Assembly: GCA_947175015.1 (NCBI GenBank)
Contig: CAMWLE010000005.1
Span: forward strand, 1 to 64,000
Reading direction: 5' to 3'
From: an uncultured bacterium
GTDB taxonomy: Bacteria; Bacillota; Clostridia; Lachnospirales; Lachnospiraceae
DNA length: 64,000 nucleotides
Shown: positions 34,996-46,267 of the stretch, one piece after another
How the letters are laid out: each line of letters starts with the position of its first letter
Numbering within the stretch: position 1 is the stretch's first letter
The notes under the pieces: model-generated
What the model saw: only the letters and a program-made list of their open reading frames with translations
Told to the model about the DNA's origin: nothing
Database searches by the model: none
Translations under genes and position numbers: made by a program

Positions 34996-35967
34996 GAAAA
35001 TATGATATTCATGAAACAATTGATTCTGAAATAGCGGATCTGAAACCGCCTTCGCCAAATCCCCTTGCCTTCCATCCGCAAGCAACCGCTGAATCAATTG
35101 ATTCGTTTGGTCTATTCCTTGCTTTCTTCCTTGCTTTTTCCCCTTCTTTTCCGCATCTTTTATAATCGCATCCAATGCCTGGCACATATCTGCTTCTTCC
35201 TCCTTACTCTGCGTATCATGGGCCTCCCTAAACTGCAGATGCTCCCTGATATCCTTTATATTTGTGCATACATCTATGACATCCACTGCACTCCTTGGTA
35301 TCCTGCTGAAATATTCCCTATTCTTTTGGATATATTCCTCATATTTCTTCTTGGATCGGGTACACTTCATAAGCCCCAACACATATTTTAAGTCAGAATC
35401 CATTTTCTGCAGCTCTGCCTCCGGGATGGATCGCATGTGGATCAAATGCACTTTGTAATCCCCAAGTAGTTGCCGCAGTTTCTCCGGCAGTGCATCCATA
35501 TCCACCATGTCACTGATGGACAACGGCTTCCTCCATTTCCTCCTACCCCAGTATAATGTAAGGTTCAACACTGGCTCCAAGCGATCTTCCTTTCTATATC
35601 GGTACTTGAAATCGTCCTCCGCATCATATTTCACCCCCTGAGCCGCATTTCGCTCCTGTGTCCTTTCGATATCCCTCCCATAAGCACAACAGTCCATCTC
35701 CATCAACCGCCACGGATATATCAGGTTGATGGTATATTGGTTCTCCAGACCCAACTGAAAACTGAAATTCAGAGTATGAACCCTCCTGATAATATCTCTT
35801 TGCCGATATGTAATCCTGCCCTTAGAATTCCTGACATGATAAAATCCGTCCTCCGCCTCAAATATCCAATCCTCCGATATTTTTTGTTCCAGATAATATT
35901 CCAGTATGGAACGTATTCTGTCTGCTCTGTTCATATAGACATTCAGAACATTGTTTGGTTCCCCCAT
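34978..35967 (-). CDS. Rpn-family/PD-(D/E)XK nuclease-transposase-like protein
   Basis: About 329 residues from ATG 35967 (GGAAAGGGG upstream). The central region (GRITYRQRDIIRRVHTLNFSFQLGLENQYTINLIYPWRLMEMDCCAYGRDIERTQ, LEPVLNLTLYWGRRKWRKP) resembles the Rpn/PDDEXK_2 nuclease group. The C-terminus has the charged KKGKKQGRKQGIDQTNQLIQRLL tail typical of these proteins. Rpn proteins are nucleases linked to recombination and phage defence, and they are numerous in Lachnospiraceae. The usual early catalytic D is not obvious, so it may be a divergent member. Confidence 0.65.
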   Translation of the reverse strand: MGEPNNVLNVYMNRADRIRSILEYYLEQKISEDWIFEAEDGFYHVRNSKGRITYRQRDIIRRVHTLNFSFQLGLENQYTINLIYPWRLMEMDCCAYGRDIERTQERNAAQGVKYDAEDDFKYRYRKEDRLEPVLNLTLYWGRRKWRKPLSISDMVDMDALPEKLRQLLGDYKVHLIHMRSIPEAELQKMDSDLKYVLGLMKCTRSKKKYEEYIQKNREYFSRIPRSAVDVIDVCTNIKDIREHLQFREAHDTQSKEEEADMCQALDAIIKDAEKKGKKQGRKQGIDQTNQLIQRLLADGRQGDLAKAVSDPLFQNQLFHEYHIFKSHLM

Positions 35968-35994
35968 GTGTCCCCTTTCCGCAAGGAAAAATCC

Positions 35995-36011
35995 GCCCTT
36001 TGCAAAAGGGC
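35995..36011 (-). other. hairpin in leader of the Rpn-like gene
   Basis: GCCCTTT-tgc-AAAGGGC on the minus strand, followed by GGATTTTTCC, 28 bases before the start codon. It could be a weak terminator/attenuator. The following TTTCC can also pair with the GGAAA of the ribosome site. The 36012-36247 stretch shows nothing else clear. Confidence 0.35.
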
Positions 36012-36247
36012 ACGTGGTTCTGTGAATAAAAATTCCGAAAAAAAGGAACCATAAATGCACCGCCGTGATTTCGCCCTGCTAAACTAAAGTGTGATATTAA
36101 GCAGGGAATTTCTGAACCCAGACTGCCAGATATTAAGATTCACAGGTACGTACACCTGTAAATAGAATGTCCTGCTTATTGATGATATTACTTCTTTTAT
36201 TCAATATAGCAGATTTCTCTCCAGGATGCAACAACTTTTTTATATGC

Positions 36248-36280
36248 AAAAACGAACTACCCTCTTGATAGTTCGTTTTT
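36248..36280. terminator. terminator after purF
   Basis: AAAAACGAACTA pairs with TAGTTCGTTTTT around a nine-base loop, with T-run on the minus strand. It ends the pyrG-purF transcript. Confidence 0.88.
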
Positions 36281-36294
36281 CCTGAGTTTATGTT

Positions 36295-39437
<3,143 letters not shown>

Positions 39438-39473
39438 TTATTGATACTTCAGAACACAATGAATCCTCTATCC

Positions 39474-41576
39474 CTACTTGACACCAAACAGCAAATCACC
39501 ATAGGTAGGGAATGGCCAATCACTCTTGGCGGTCATCGTTTCCGCTTCATCACAAGCAAGCCTCAACTCTCCCATCTTGGGAAGAACGTTATCCCGGATC
39601 ATATTTGCTTCCCCAATAATATCCTCTGCCGTATGCAGCACCGCCACAGCGCCCTCCAGCTCGCCTACTTTTACAGCAATTCTGTCAACCAGGACAGAAA
39701 GCTTCCTGACCAGTTCGCTCTCATAGCTGCAGATAAGGTTGGCATCCAATGCCTTTTTCGCAGCGGCTGTCTTGGCTATCTTCAATGTATAGTTCTCCAC
39801 TGCCGGCGCAATCTGCGTCCTGGCCATATCCACCATGGTATTGGCTTCAATGAGAACCGCTTTGCAGTAGTTCTCCAACATGATATCACATCTGGATTTT
39901 AACTCTGCTTCGGAGAATACGCCATGGGAGGTAAGCATGGCAACATTTTTCTTATCCAGCAGGTGAGGCATACAGTCCGGTGTGGTACGATAATTGAGTA
40001 ATCCCCGCTTCTTGGTGGCTTCTTCAATCCAGGCATCGTCATAACCATTGCCATTGAAAATAATATGCTTATGATCTTTAATTGTTTTGCGAATCATCTC
40101 TTGAAGCGCCGTTTCAAAATCTTCCACTCCCTCCAAGCGATCCGCATATATTTTCAGGCTCTCTGCAACCGCACTGTTCAGCATAATATTCGCGCAGGCA
40201 ATACTGTTGGAAGAACCCAGCATACGGAATTCAAATTTATTGCCTGTAAAGGCAAAAGGCGAAGTACGATTGCGGTCCGTAGTATCACGGTTAAATCTGG
40301 GAAGTACATCCACCCCCAGCTTCATCTGTGTCTTCTCAGCCCCGCTGTAAGGTTTTCCGGACTCGATTGCCTCTAATACGGCATTCAGCTCATCTCCCAG
40401 GAAAATAGACACAACGGCGGGCGGTGCCTCATTTGCCCCCAGTCTGTGATCATTACCTGCAGTGGCAACCGAGAGACGCAATAAATCCTGATAATCATCC
40501 ACCGCCTTAATCACCGCACACAGGAAAAGAAGAAACTGTGCATTTTCATAAGGTGTATCCCCGGGAGACAGCAGATTGACACCGGAATCCGTTGCCAGGG
40601 ACCAGTTATTGTGCTTGCCGCTGCCGTTGACTCCTGCAAAGGGCTTCTCATGAAGCAGACATACCAGGCCATGTTTTGCAGCTACCTTCTGCATGATTTC
40701 CATGGTAAGCTGATTATGATCTGTTGCAATATTGGTGGTGGTGTAAATAGGCGCCAATTCATGCTGCGCAGGTGCAACCTCATTATGTTCCGTCTTGGCA
40801 AGGATGCCCAGCTTCCAGAGTTCTTCATTCAATTCTTCCATATACGCTGCCACCCTTGGCTTAATCACGCCAAAGTAATGATCATCCATCTCCTGGCCCT
40901 TCGGCGACTTCGCTCCGAACAATGTCCTTCCGGTATATTTCAGATCGGGGCGCAGATCATACATTTCCTTGGTAATCAGAAAATATTCCTGTTCCGGCCC
41001 CACGGAAGTGCGCACACATTTTACCGAATCATTGCCAAACAATCTCAAAATGCGCAATGCCTGCTTGTTCAATGCCTCCATAGAACGCAGCAGAGGTGTC
41101 TTCTTATCCAGCGCTTCCCCGCCATAGGAACAGAAGGCAGTGGGAATACATAAGGTCTTCCCTTTGATAAAGGCATAAGAAGTAGGATCCCAGGCGGTAT
41201 ATCCTCTTGCCTCAAAAGTAGCCCTTAAGCCGCCTGAGGGGAAGGAAGAAGCGTCCGGCTCTCCCTTAATCAACTCTTTCCCGGAAAATTCCATGATCAC
41301 ACCGCCATCCGGGGAAGGAGAAATAAAGCTGTCATGCTTTTCCGCAGTGACACCGGTCAGCGGCTGAAACCAGTGGGTATAGTGCGTTGCACCGTGATCA
41401 ACCGCCCAATCCTTCATGGCGGCAGCAACCGCATTTGCCACACTGATATCCAACTGTGCACCCTCATCAATGGTTTTCTTCAAAGATTGATATACTCTGG
41501 CAGACAGTGTTGCTTTCATCACCCTGTCATCAAATACCATACATCCGAAATAGTCAGATACTTTTTCCATAATCAT
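39474..41576 (-). CDS. glnN: type III glutamine synthetase
   Basis: About 700 residues, the size of the large GSIII enzymes (other types are 350-450). I choose ATG 41576, six bases after AAAGGG; another ATG at 41570 is possible. Typical stretches: [61 protein letters not shown] and [19 protein letters not shown]. It forms glutamine from glutamate, ammonia and ATP. The leader has a strong promoter and an ANTAR-type dual hairpin with terminator, so it is probably controlled by transcription antitermination. Confidence 0.96.
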   Translation of the reverse strand: MIMEKVSDYFGCMVFDDRVMKATLSARVYQSLKKTIDEGAQLDISVANAVAAAMKDWAVDHGATHYTHWFQPLTGVTAEKHDSFISPSPDGGVIMEFSGKELIKGEPDASSFPSGGLRATFEARGYTAWDPTSYAFIKGKTLCIPTAFCSYGGEALDKKTPLLRSMEALNKQALRILRLFGNDSVKCVRTSVGPEQEYFLITKEMYDLRPDLKYTGRTLFGAKSPKGQEMDDHYFGVIKPRVAAYMEELNEELWKLGILAKTEHNEVAPAQHELAPIYTTTNIATDHNQLTMEIMQKVAAKHGLVCLLHEKPFAGVNGSGKHNNWSLATDSGVNLLSPGDTPYENAQFLLFLCAVIKAVDDYQDLLRLSVATAGNDHRLGANEAPPAVVSIFLGDELNAVLEAIESGKPYSGAEKTQMKLGVDVLPRFNRDTTDRNRTSPFAFTGNKFEFRMLGSSNSIACANIMLNSAVAESLKIYADRLEGVEDFETALQEMIRKTIKDHKHIIFNGNGYDDAWIEEATKKRGLLNYRTTPDCMPHLLDKKNVAMLTSHGVFSEAELKSRCDIMLENYCKAVLIEANTMVDMARTQIAPAVENYTLKIAKTAAAKKALDANLICSYESELVRKLSVLVDRIAVKVGELEGAVAVLHTAEDIIGEANMIRDNVLPKMGELRLACDEAETMTAKSDWPFPTYGDLLFGVK

Positions 41577-41640
41577 TCCCATCCCTTTCCGCAACCTGCT
41601 GACTTGATATTTTCAAGCCCATGTTTTGCTCATAACAAAA

Positions 41641-41679
41641 AGAAAAAGCGTCTCCTATGTATCAATACATAAAAGACGC
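41641..41679 (-). terminator. attenuator terminator in glnN leader
   Basis: On the minus strand GCGTCTTTTATGTA pairs with TACATAGGAGACGC (14-base arms, two weak pairs) around TTGA, followed by TTTTTCTTTTT. It lies before, not after, glnN, between promoter and ribosome site. Its 5' arm overlaps the second ANTAR hairpin, so only one of the two can form. Confidence 0.85.
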
Positions 41680-41748
41680 CTTTGCCTTCCGCGCTGATTC
41701 AATTAAAAAGGGGCTTTCAGTATGTAACTCAAAGACACCCTTGCCCTT
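41671..41748 (-). promoter_or_regulatory. tandem ANTAR-target hairpins in glnN leader
   Basis: On the minus strand, hairpin 1 (41731-41748) is AAGGGC-[AAGGGT]-GTCTTT and hairpin 2 (41671-41690) is GGAAGGC-[AAAGGC]-GTCTTTT, allowing G-U pairs. Both loops are six bases with A first and G fourth, the known recognition rule for ANTAR proteins such as EutV. The 3' arm of hairpin 2 is the 5' arm of the terminator. A bound ANTAR dimer would therefore favour read-through into glnN. Confidence 0.75.
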
Positions 41749-41758
41749 TACATTCTGC

Positions 41759-41787
41759 ATTATGCACCTTTTGAGATGATTTGTCAA
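41759..41787 (-). promoter_or_regulatory. promoter of glnN
   Basis: On the minus strand TTGACA (41782-41787), 17 bases, CATAAT (41759-41764). Start near 41752, just before ANTAR hairpin 1. The gap 41788-41984 up to the aldo-keto reductase stop has no convincing gene. Confidence 0.8.
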
Positions 41788-41984
41788 CCCCTGTTTTTAT
41801 TTTTTTGCAGCGTGCACGTAACAGTTCCTCCATGCGGAAGTGATTGGTGTGCCAGCCGCAGGCAGTATCCTTTGCAGTTGTCACGCCATCTCATTATCCG
41901 TTCCGCAATTACCGTTTCAGCGGGCCTACAATGTTATCTCCCATTTTCAGCTCCGCGTCTGCCTGACATTTCTTCGCTCCATTG

Positions 41985-43118
41985 TTACATCCCAATCATA
42001 GAAGAAAACTCCGCCATCATCTCAGATATTTTAATCTGCTGCGGGCAGACCCGTTCACAGCTTCTGCACCCGATACAGCTTGCAGGCCTCTTATCCTGCG
42101 GCATACTGCCCACTGCCATAGGTGCGATAAAACCGCCTCCCGTGGCCTTATGCTCATTGTATAAAGCAATCAGTTCCGGAATCGGAAGCTCCTTGGGACA
42201 ATGACTTGTACAGTAATGGCAGGCGGTACAGGGCAGTCCTTCCTTTCTGACCTCCGCATCCATGCACTTCACCAAAGTATCCAATTCTTCCTTGCCAAGA
42301 GGCTCATCCGTCGCATATGTAGCAATATTCGCTTTCAGCTGCTCCATGGTAGACATACCGGACAGAACCATTGTCACACCCGGAATACTTTGCAGAAAAC
42401 GAAATGCCCAACCGGGAACCGTTTCCTCAGGACGCATGGACTGCATAGCCGCGGCCAGCCCTCCGGAGGCTTTGGCCAGCTTACCGCCCCGCAGCGGTTC
42501 CATGACCCACACCGGAATACCGGCCTGATTCATCAGTTCCACCTTTCCCTGCGCATTCTGGAAATGCCAATCCATATAGTTAAGCTGAAGCTGGCAGAAT
42601 TCCATATGCTGTCCATAAGCATCCAGAAAACGTTTTATCACTTCCACACTGCCATGTGCAGAGAATCCAAGATGATGAATACGTCCTCTCTCTTTCTGCT
42701 TTAACAGATATTCCAAAATTCCATACTCCGGGTTGAGATAAGCATCGATATTCCCTTCATAAACATTATGGAAGAGATAGAAATCAAAATATGGCGTCCG
42801 GCATTTCTCAAGCTGCCGTTCAAATATTTCTTCCACCTTATCCATATTGGATAGATCATATCCCGGAAACTTACTTGCAAGATAATAGCTTTCCCGCGGA
42901 TATTTGCTGAGATATTTCCCTGCTACCAGTTCCGAATTGCCATTATGATACCCCCATGCGGTGTCAAAATAATTAATTCCGCTTTGATATGCACAGTCAA
43001 TCATCTCCGCGGCTGCAACTTCATCCACTGCGCCGTCATCGCCTCCCAACACAGGCAGGCGCATCATACCCAGTCCTAAACCGGAAAGCTGTACATCCTG
43101 AAACTTTCTGTAAATCAT
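41985..43118 (-). CDS. aldo/keto reductase with C-terminal ferredoxin domain
   Basis: 377 residues. The N-terminal TIM-barrel AKR has GLGMMRLPVLGG, then CAYQSGINYFDTAWGYHNGNSE (Asp and Tyr of the active site) and HHLGFSAHG. A C-terminal [4Fe-4S] pair is visible: CTACHYCTSHCP and CIGCRSCERVCP. Such proteins are NADPH- or ferredoxin-linked reductases; the natural substrate is unknown. It follows the MerR regulator gene after 36 bp, and the MerR-type promoter upstream probably drives both. Confidence 0.9.
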   Translation of the reverse strand: MIYRKFQDVQLSGLGLGMMRLPVLGGDDGAVDEVAAAEMIDCAYQSGINYFDTAWGYHNGNSELVAGKYLSKYPRESYYLASKFPGYDLSNMDKVEEIFERQLEKCRTPYFDFYLFHNVYEGNIDAYLNPEYGILEYLLKQKERGRIHHLGFSAHGSVEVIKRFLDAYGQHMEFCQLQLNYMDWHFQNAQGKVELMNQAGIPVWVMEPLRGGKLAKASGGLAAAMQSMRPEETVPGWAFRFLQSIPGVTMVLSGMSTMEQLKANIATYATDEPLGKEELDTLVKCMDAEVRKEGLPCTACHYCTSHCPKELPIPELIALYNEHKATGGGFIAPMAVGSMPQDKRPASCIGCRSCERVCPQQIKISEMMAEFSSMIGM

Positions 43119-43154
43119 AATGAAAACCTCCTTCTTAAATGAATATCAAATTTT

Positions 43155-43568
43155 TCACTCATCATTTTCTGTTTCCGCCTGAACAGAAAAAGTGCTGTCC
43201 CAGACAAGTTTTCCTGTCTCTATGGCAGTCTCATACCGCGCAATCTTGTATTCAAGACGTTCCAACTCTCTTTGCCTTTTTTCAATTTGCTTCAGTATAC
43301 CTCTTCTAACCTGCTTTAATAAATCCCGCCGGGCAGCAAAGGTTTCATCTCCCTGCTGACACAATTTCGCATACTCAATGACCATTTCTACGGGAACACC
43401 TGCATTACGCATACATATGACATTTTCCACACAGCCAATATCCTGTTCCGTATAATCCCTGATACCGCTCTTTGTTCGATTTACTCTTGGTATGGCTCCT
43501 ACTCGCTCGTAATATCGGAGTGTATCCGGAGAAATATGATATTTTTCACTCACTTCTTTCATCATCAT
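43155..43568 (-). CDS. MerR-family transcriptional regulator
   Basis: 137 residues from ATG 43568, seven bases after GGAGGT; the track start is a TTG inside the ribosome region. The N-terminal winged helix reads MKEVSEKYHISPDTLRYYERVGAIPRVNRTKSGIRDYTEQDI, followed by a long dimerisation coiled coil (LKQVRRGILKQIEKRQRELERLEYKI). No Cys pair typical of metal sensors, so it belongs to the AdhR/YhdM-like group, which responds to electrophiles or aldehydes. It is autoregulated in an operon with the aldo/keto reductase. Confidence 0.9.
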   Translation of the reverse strand: MMMKEVSEKYHISPDTLRYYERVGAIPRVNRTKSGIRDYTEQDIGCVENVICMRNAGVPVEMVIEYAKLCQQGDETFAARRDLLKQVRRGILKQIEKRQRELERLEYKIARYETAIETGKLVWDSTFSVQAETENDE

Positions 43569-43597
43569 GTTCGTTACCTCCAAATCAGAACATTTTC

Positions 43598-43628
43598 ATT
43601 ATACAAGTTGGAGTCCACTCTAAGTCAA
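43598..43628 (-). promoter_or_regulatory. MerR-type promoter with 19-bp spacer and dyad operator
   Basis: On the minus strand TTGACT (43623-43628), then a 19-base spacer, then TATAAT (43598-43603). The long spacer contains the dyad AGAGTGGACTCCAACT. Overlong spacers with a central palindrome are the hallmark of MerR-activated promoters. Confidence 0.85.
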
Positions 43629-43641
43629 GTAGTTTTAGAAA

Positions 43642-43675
43642 ACAAAAGAAAAGGTTGCTGCCTTATATGGCAACC
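43642..43675 (-). terminator. terminator of the FIST-GGDEF gene
   Basis: On the minus strand GGTTGCC-atataa-GGCAGCAACC (one bulge) followed by TTTTCTTTTGTTT. It overlaps the last codons of the gene and precedes the MerR promoter. Confidence 0.8.
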
Positions 43676-45435
43676 ACCCTGTTCTTCCCTTCTTTTTTCG
43701 CCTTATAGAGCGCCATATCCACTCGTGTACACAATGAATCCAATGTGTCATCTTCCTGTGCCTGTGTCACACCCAGGCTTATGGTCTGGGACCTTGCAGA
43801 AGGAAAATGAATACTCGCAAAACACTGCCTGATCAGATCCGCAATATATGCAGCCGATGACATATCCGTATTCTGCAGAAGCATCATAAATTCTTCTCCG
43901 CCCCATCTTCCTGCAGAGACATTCTGCATATAAAGCGATCCTTTGTTCTGTAATAAGCCCGAAAGCGCCATAAGAACATTGTCGCCCTCCTGATGTCCAA
44001 ACGTATCATTGACCTGCTTGAAATCATCTATATCCAGCATAACAAGAGAGAACTTCTCTTTTTCCACTTTGCCCAAAGCCTTGACAATCTGTGACTGGAT
44101 TTCCGCGCGGTTGTAGAGCCCTGTCAGCCCGTCAATGATTGCAGCGATTCGCAATTTCTCATTCACAAGCGCCAACTGCTTATTCATTTCCTCCAATTCC
44201 AGGGAAGTCACACTGATAAAGGTTGCCAGCCTGGATACCAAAGGAACCCTGGAAAGGGAATCTGCATCTGCAGGTACAACAGGAACCGCACTGTCCTTTT
44301 TCTCCCCCTCTCTCATGGCCGCAATGACCAAAGTCACGTTGTGCTGGTTCAGATTGCCATTGGTGCGCAGAAATTCTCCATGAGAAAAGAATCCGCAGGA
44401 AGGCGCGATTTCCTGAAAAGGATGAATCTCATAAGTCGGTTCCTTGGAAGTCCAAAAAGTACGTCTTGCCGCACAGGAATAAATCCGCAGCAGATCCGGC
44501 ACAAACTCCGCAATCCTCTGGCTGTCATGTTTAATGCTTTCAATGATCGTCCCAGGATCACCATAGGAAATCCGTACCACTGAACCAATATCCATATCTG
44601 AGGTCATCTGAATGGAGCCGTCAGCATTGCTTGCCACCGGCGTGCGAAGAATCGTTGTGTCATTATGCTCATAAAACAACGGAAATTCCAATGTATTATA
44701 GAAAAAGTTATCATCGTTCTTAATATTGAGATATTTGTGATACACCTCATAGGCAGGAATCCCATCCAATTCCTGGAGAATAGAGCCGTCTGATTTCGTG
44801 ACACGGAACTTCCTTCCAAGCGGTTTCCAGCCCGTAACATTAATGGAGTCCACATAAAAATCCTCCCCGCCGTAAAATACGATCAGGATAGACTTCTCCG
44901 AAAATCCATCCGTTTTGGAGAATACACATGACGCATCACTTGTAATATCATCACTGCAAGCCACGCCTCCAAAAATCTGTATATCCCTCCTTATCCCCCT
45001 GAGCCCATCACAGAAACGCGTAGTGGATGTCTCCGGAATCGTAAAAAACATCTCAATAGCCTTCACCCACGGGTTTTGTTTCGTCTCTTCCACAATCATT
45101 TCGGTGATCTGATCCACAGCGTTTTTTGACAGATCATATTGCAAGACCTTAAATTGTGTAGAAGGCAGTTCAAAAACCGTACACACCACCGTTATATCAT
45201 GCGAAAGCTGACAATCCACAATATTTCCACTGGTGGAACATCCCATATACGGCACCTCCGGGAATACCTGCTCAATGACGTCACACACCTTATGTACAAT
45301 ATTCCAATCTAAAACTTCCGTAAAAATCTGGAACATGCTTGCCGTTATGCTGTCGGCATCACATTGTTCCTTAAAAGCCCATAATTCCTTCAGGAACACA
45401 TCCTGCTTCCTATACTCAAATTGAAACTGCTTCAT
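43663..45435 (-). CDS. FIST-domain sensor diguanylate cyclase
   Basis: 590 residues. The N-terminal 390 residues are a FIST N plus FIST C sensor (VPYMGCSTSGNI, GGVACSDDI, ACSAARRTFWTSKE..., EIAPSCGFFSHGEFL), thought to bind small ligands such as amino acids. A helix leads to a GGDEF domain with signature RWGGEEF near residue 525. No RxxD inhibitory site is present just before the signature, so product inhibition is not expected. It would make cyclic-di-GMP in the cytoplasm. No membrane segment seen. Cyclic-di-GMP often controls pili, but a link to the tad locus here is only a possibility. Confidence 0.92.
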   Translation of the reverse strand: MKQFQFEYRKQDVFLKELWAFKEQCDADSITASMFQIFTEVLDWNIVHKVCDVIEQVFPEVPYMGCSTSGNIVDCQLSHDITVVCTVFELPSTQFKVLQYDLSKNAVDQITEMIVEETKQNPWVKAIEMFFTIPETSTTRFCDGLRGIRRDIQIFGGVACSDDITSDASCVFSKTDGFSEKSILIVFYGGEDFYVDSINVTGWKPLGRKFRVTKSDGSILQELDGIPAYEVYHKYLNIKNDDNFFYNTLEFPLFYEHNDTTILRTPVASNADGSIQMTSDMDIGSVVRISYGDPGTIIESIKHDSQRIAEFVPDLLRIYSCAARRTFWTSKEPTYEIHPFQEIAPSCGFFSHGEFLRTNGNLNQHNVTLVIAAMREGEKKDSAVPVVPADADSLSRVPLVSRLATFISVTSLELEEMNKQLALVNEKLRIAAIIDGLTGLYNRAEIQSQIVKALGKVEKEKFSLVMLDIDDFKQVNDTFGHQEGDNVLMALSGLLQNKGSLYMQNVSAGRWGGEEFMMLLQNTDMSSAAYIADLIRQCFASIHFPSARSQTISLGVTQAQEDDTLDSLCTRVDMALYKAKKEGKNRVVAI

Positions 45436-45870
45436 TTGCTGCTCTCCACCCTTTCTCCACTTTATATAATTCTTGTGTTAACATGATATCATAATTTTGT
45501 GCGCTTTGGCACACTTGGAATCAGAAGTTGACACATTGCCCTTCTATGTCAACTTTATACCATGATTACAGTTCAACCATAATATGGATGTCCATTCGCC
45601 GTTTCATGCCATGAATATGGACATATTATACATCATCAACCAAATTTTCTCAATCATTTTGAACTACTTCTTGCCCTATTTCTCCTGTTATGTACAGCAG
45701 TTTAGACAAGGCATTGATCTGTTATAAGAATACACACACCGTTTCGGTTTTTATGACATCTACATTCTGGTGTCAAACTGCGGTTCGTGAAATTGCCAAC
45801 GCTTAGAACCATCAACAAGAAAGGTAAAAGGGACATGAAAACACCTCATGAGTGAAAACATAAAAAGGAA

Positions 45871-45999
45871 GTGTTGTGTGATTGTAAAATTCCGAATTAT
45901 AAAGTAGATGAAGTGGAATTGCAGAAAAGTATACAAAAAAGTCAGGAATTTATTTCTTTTATTCAGGATTATGAGAAAAGAAATGAAATGAAAAAATAA
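45871..45999 (+). CDS. small ORF of uncertain status (42 aa)
   Basis: A frame beginning GTG TTG TGT with AAAAAGGAA directly before it, ending at 45999. It reads CDCKIPNYKVDEVELQKSIQ and then a helical charged tail. The ribosome site is too close to the GTG. It could be a remnant. The rest of the 45436-46023 gap is AT-rich, and no other gene is seen in it. Confidence 0.2.
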   Translation: MLCDCKIPNYKVDEVELQKSIQKSQEFISFIQDYEKRNEMKK

Positions 46000-46023
46000 G
46001 CAACGTATTATCTCATTTTATGC

Positions 46024-46052
46024 TTGACATAACACTCGAAGAGGTATATAGT
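46024..46052 (+). promoter_or_regulatory. promoter of the second glutamine synthetase gene
   Basis: TTGACA (46024-46029), 17 bases, TATAGT (46047-46052): near consensus. Predicted start near 46059, immediately before the ANTAR-type hairpin. Confidence 0.82.
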
Positions 46053-46058
46053 GCTAAT

Positions 46059-46080
46059 AAATGAGCAAAGGCGTTCATTT
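46059..46080 (+). promoter_or_regulatory. ANTAR-type hexaloop hairpin in glutamine synthetase leader
   Basis: AAATGAGC-[AAAGGC]-GTTCATTT, an eight-pair stem (one G-U) with a six-base loop starting with A and with G fourth. The loop is identical to that of hairpin 2 in the glnN leader 4.4 kb away. Its loop end and 3' arm also form the 5' arm of the terminator. Only one hairpin is evident; the predicted transcript has no room for a second one upstream. Confidence 0.72.
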
Positions 46081-46120
46081 CAGCATCTACTTATATGATA
46101 GCTGAAATAAATGCTTTTTT
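46071..46120 (+). terminator. attenuator terminator in glutamine synthetase leader
   Basis: Bases 46071-46084 pair with 46101-46114 (14 positions, one mismatch), core ATTTCAGC/GCTGAAAT, followed by TTTTTT. It is placed about 150 bases before the start codon, so it acts as a conditional stop. Confidence 0.83.
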
Positions 46121-46172
46121 ATATTTTAATAAACTTAATTTTATAACAGACACATTCGGATTTTAATTGCAT

Positions 46173-46253
46173 GTCCGCCAAAGTCAAGCCGGAAGGCATC
46201 CTTTTGAAAAAGGACATTTTCCAGTTTTGAAGCAATGCCCACTAAAGGCGGGC
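46173..46253 (+). other. further structured leader before the second glutamine synthetase
   Basis: After the terminator, bases 46191-46205 and 46208-46222 form a hairpin (13 of 15 pairs, two-base loop), enclosed by GTCCGCC (46173-46179) pairing with GGCGGGC (46247-46253). The outer pairing ends two bases before the ribosome site GGGAGG, so it may tune translation. Confidence 0.4.
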
Positions 46254-46267
46254 CGGGAGGTATACAC

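Noticed and set aside
41784..41894. 36-codon frame MRWRDNCKGYCLRL... before glnN
   Set aside because: Cys-rich and at first interesting, but the ribosome site is poor and it ends inside the -35 box of the glnN promoter. A neighbouring frame just upstream also reads protein-like for 25 codons, so a decayed gene cannot be excluded.
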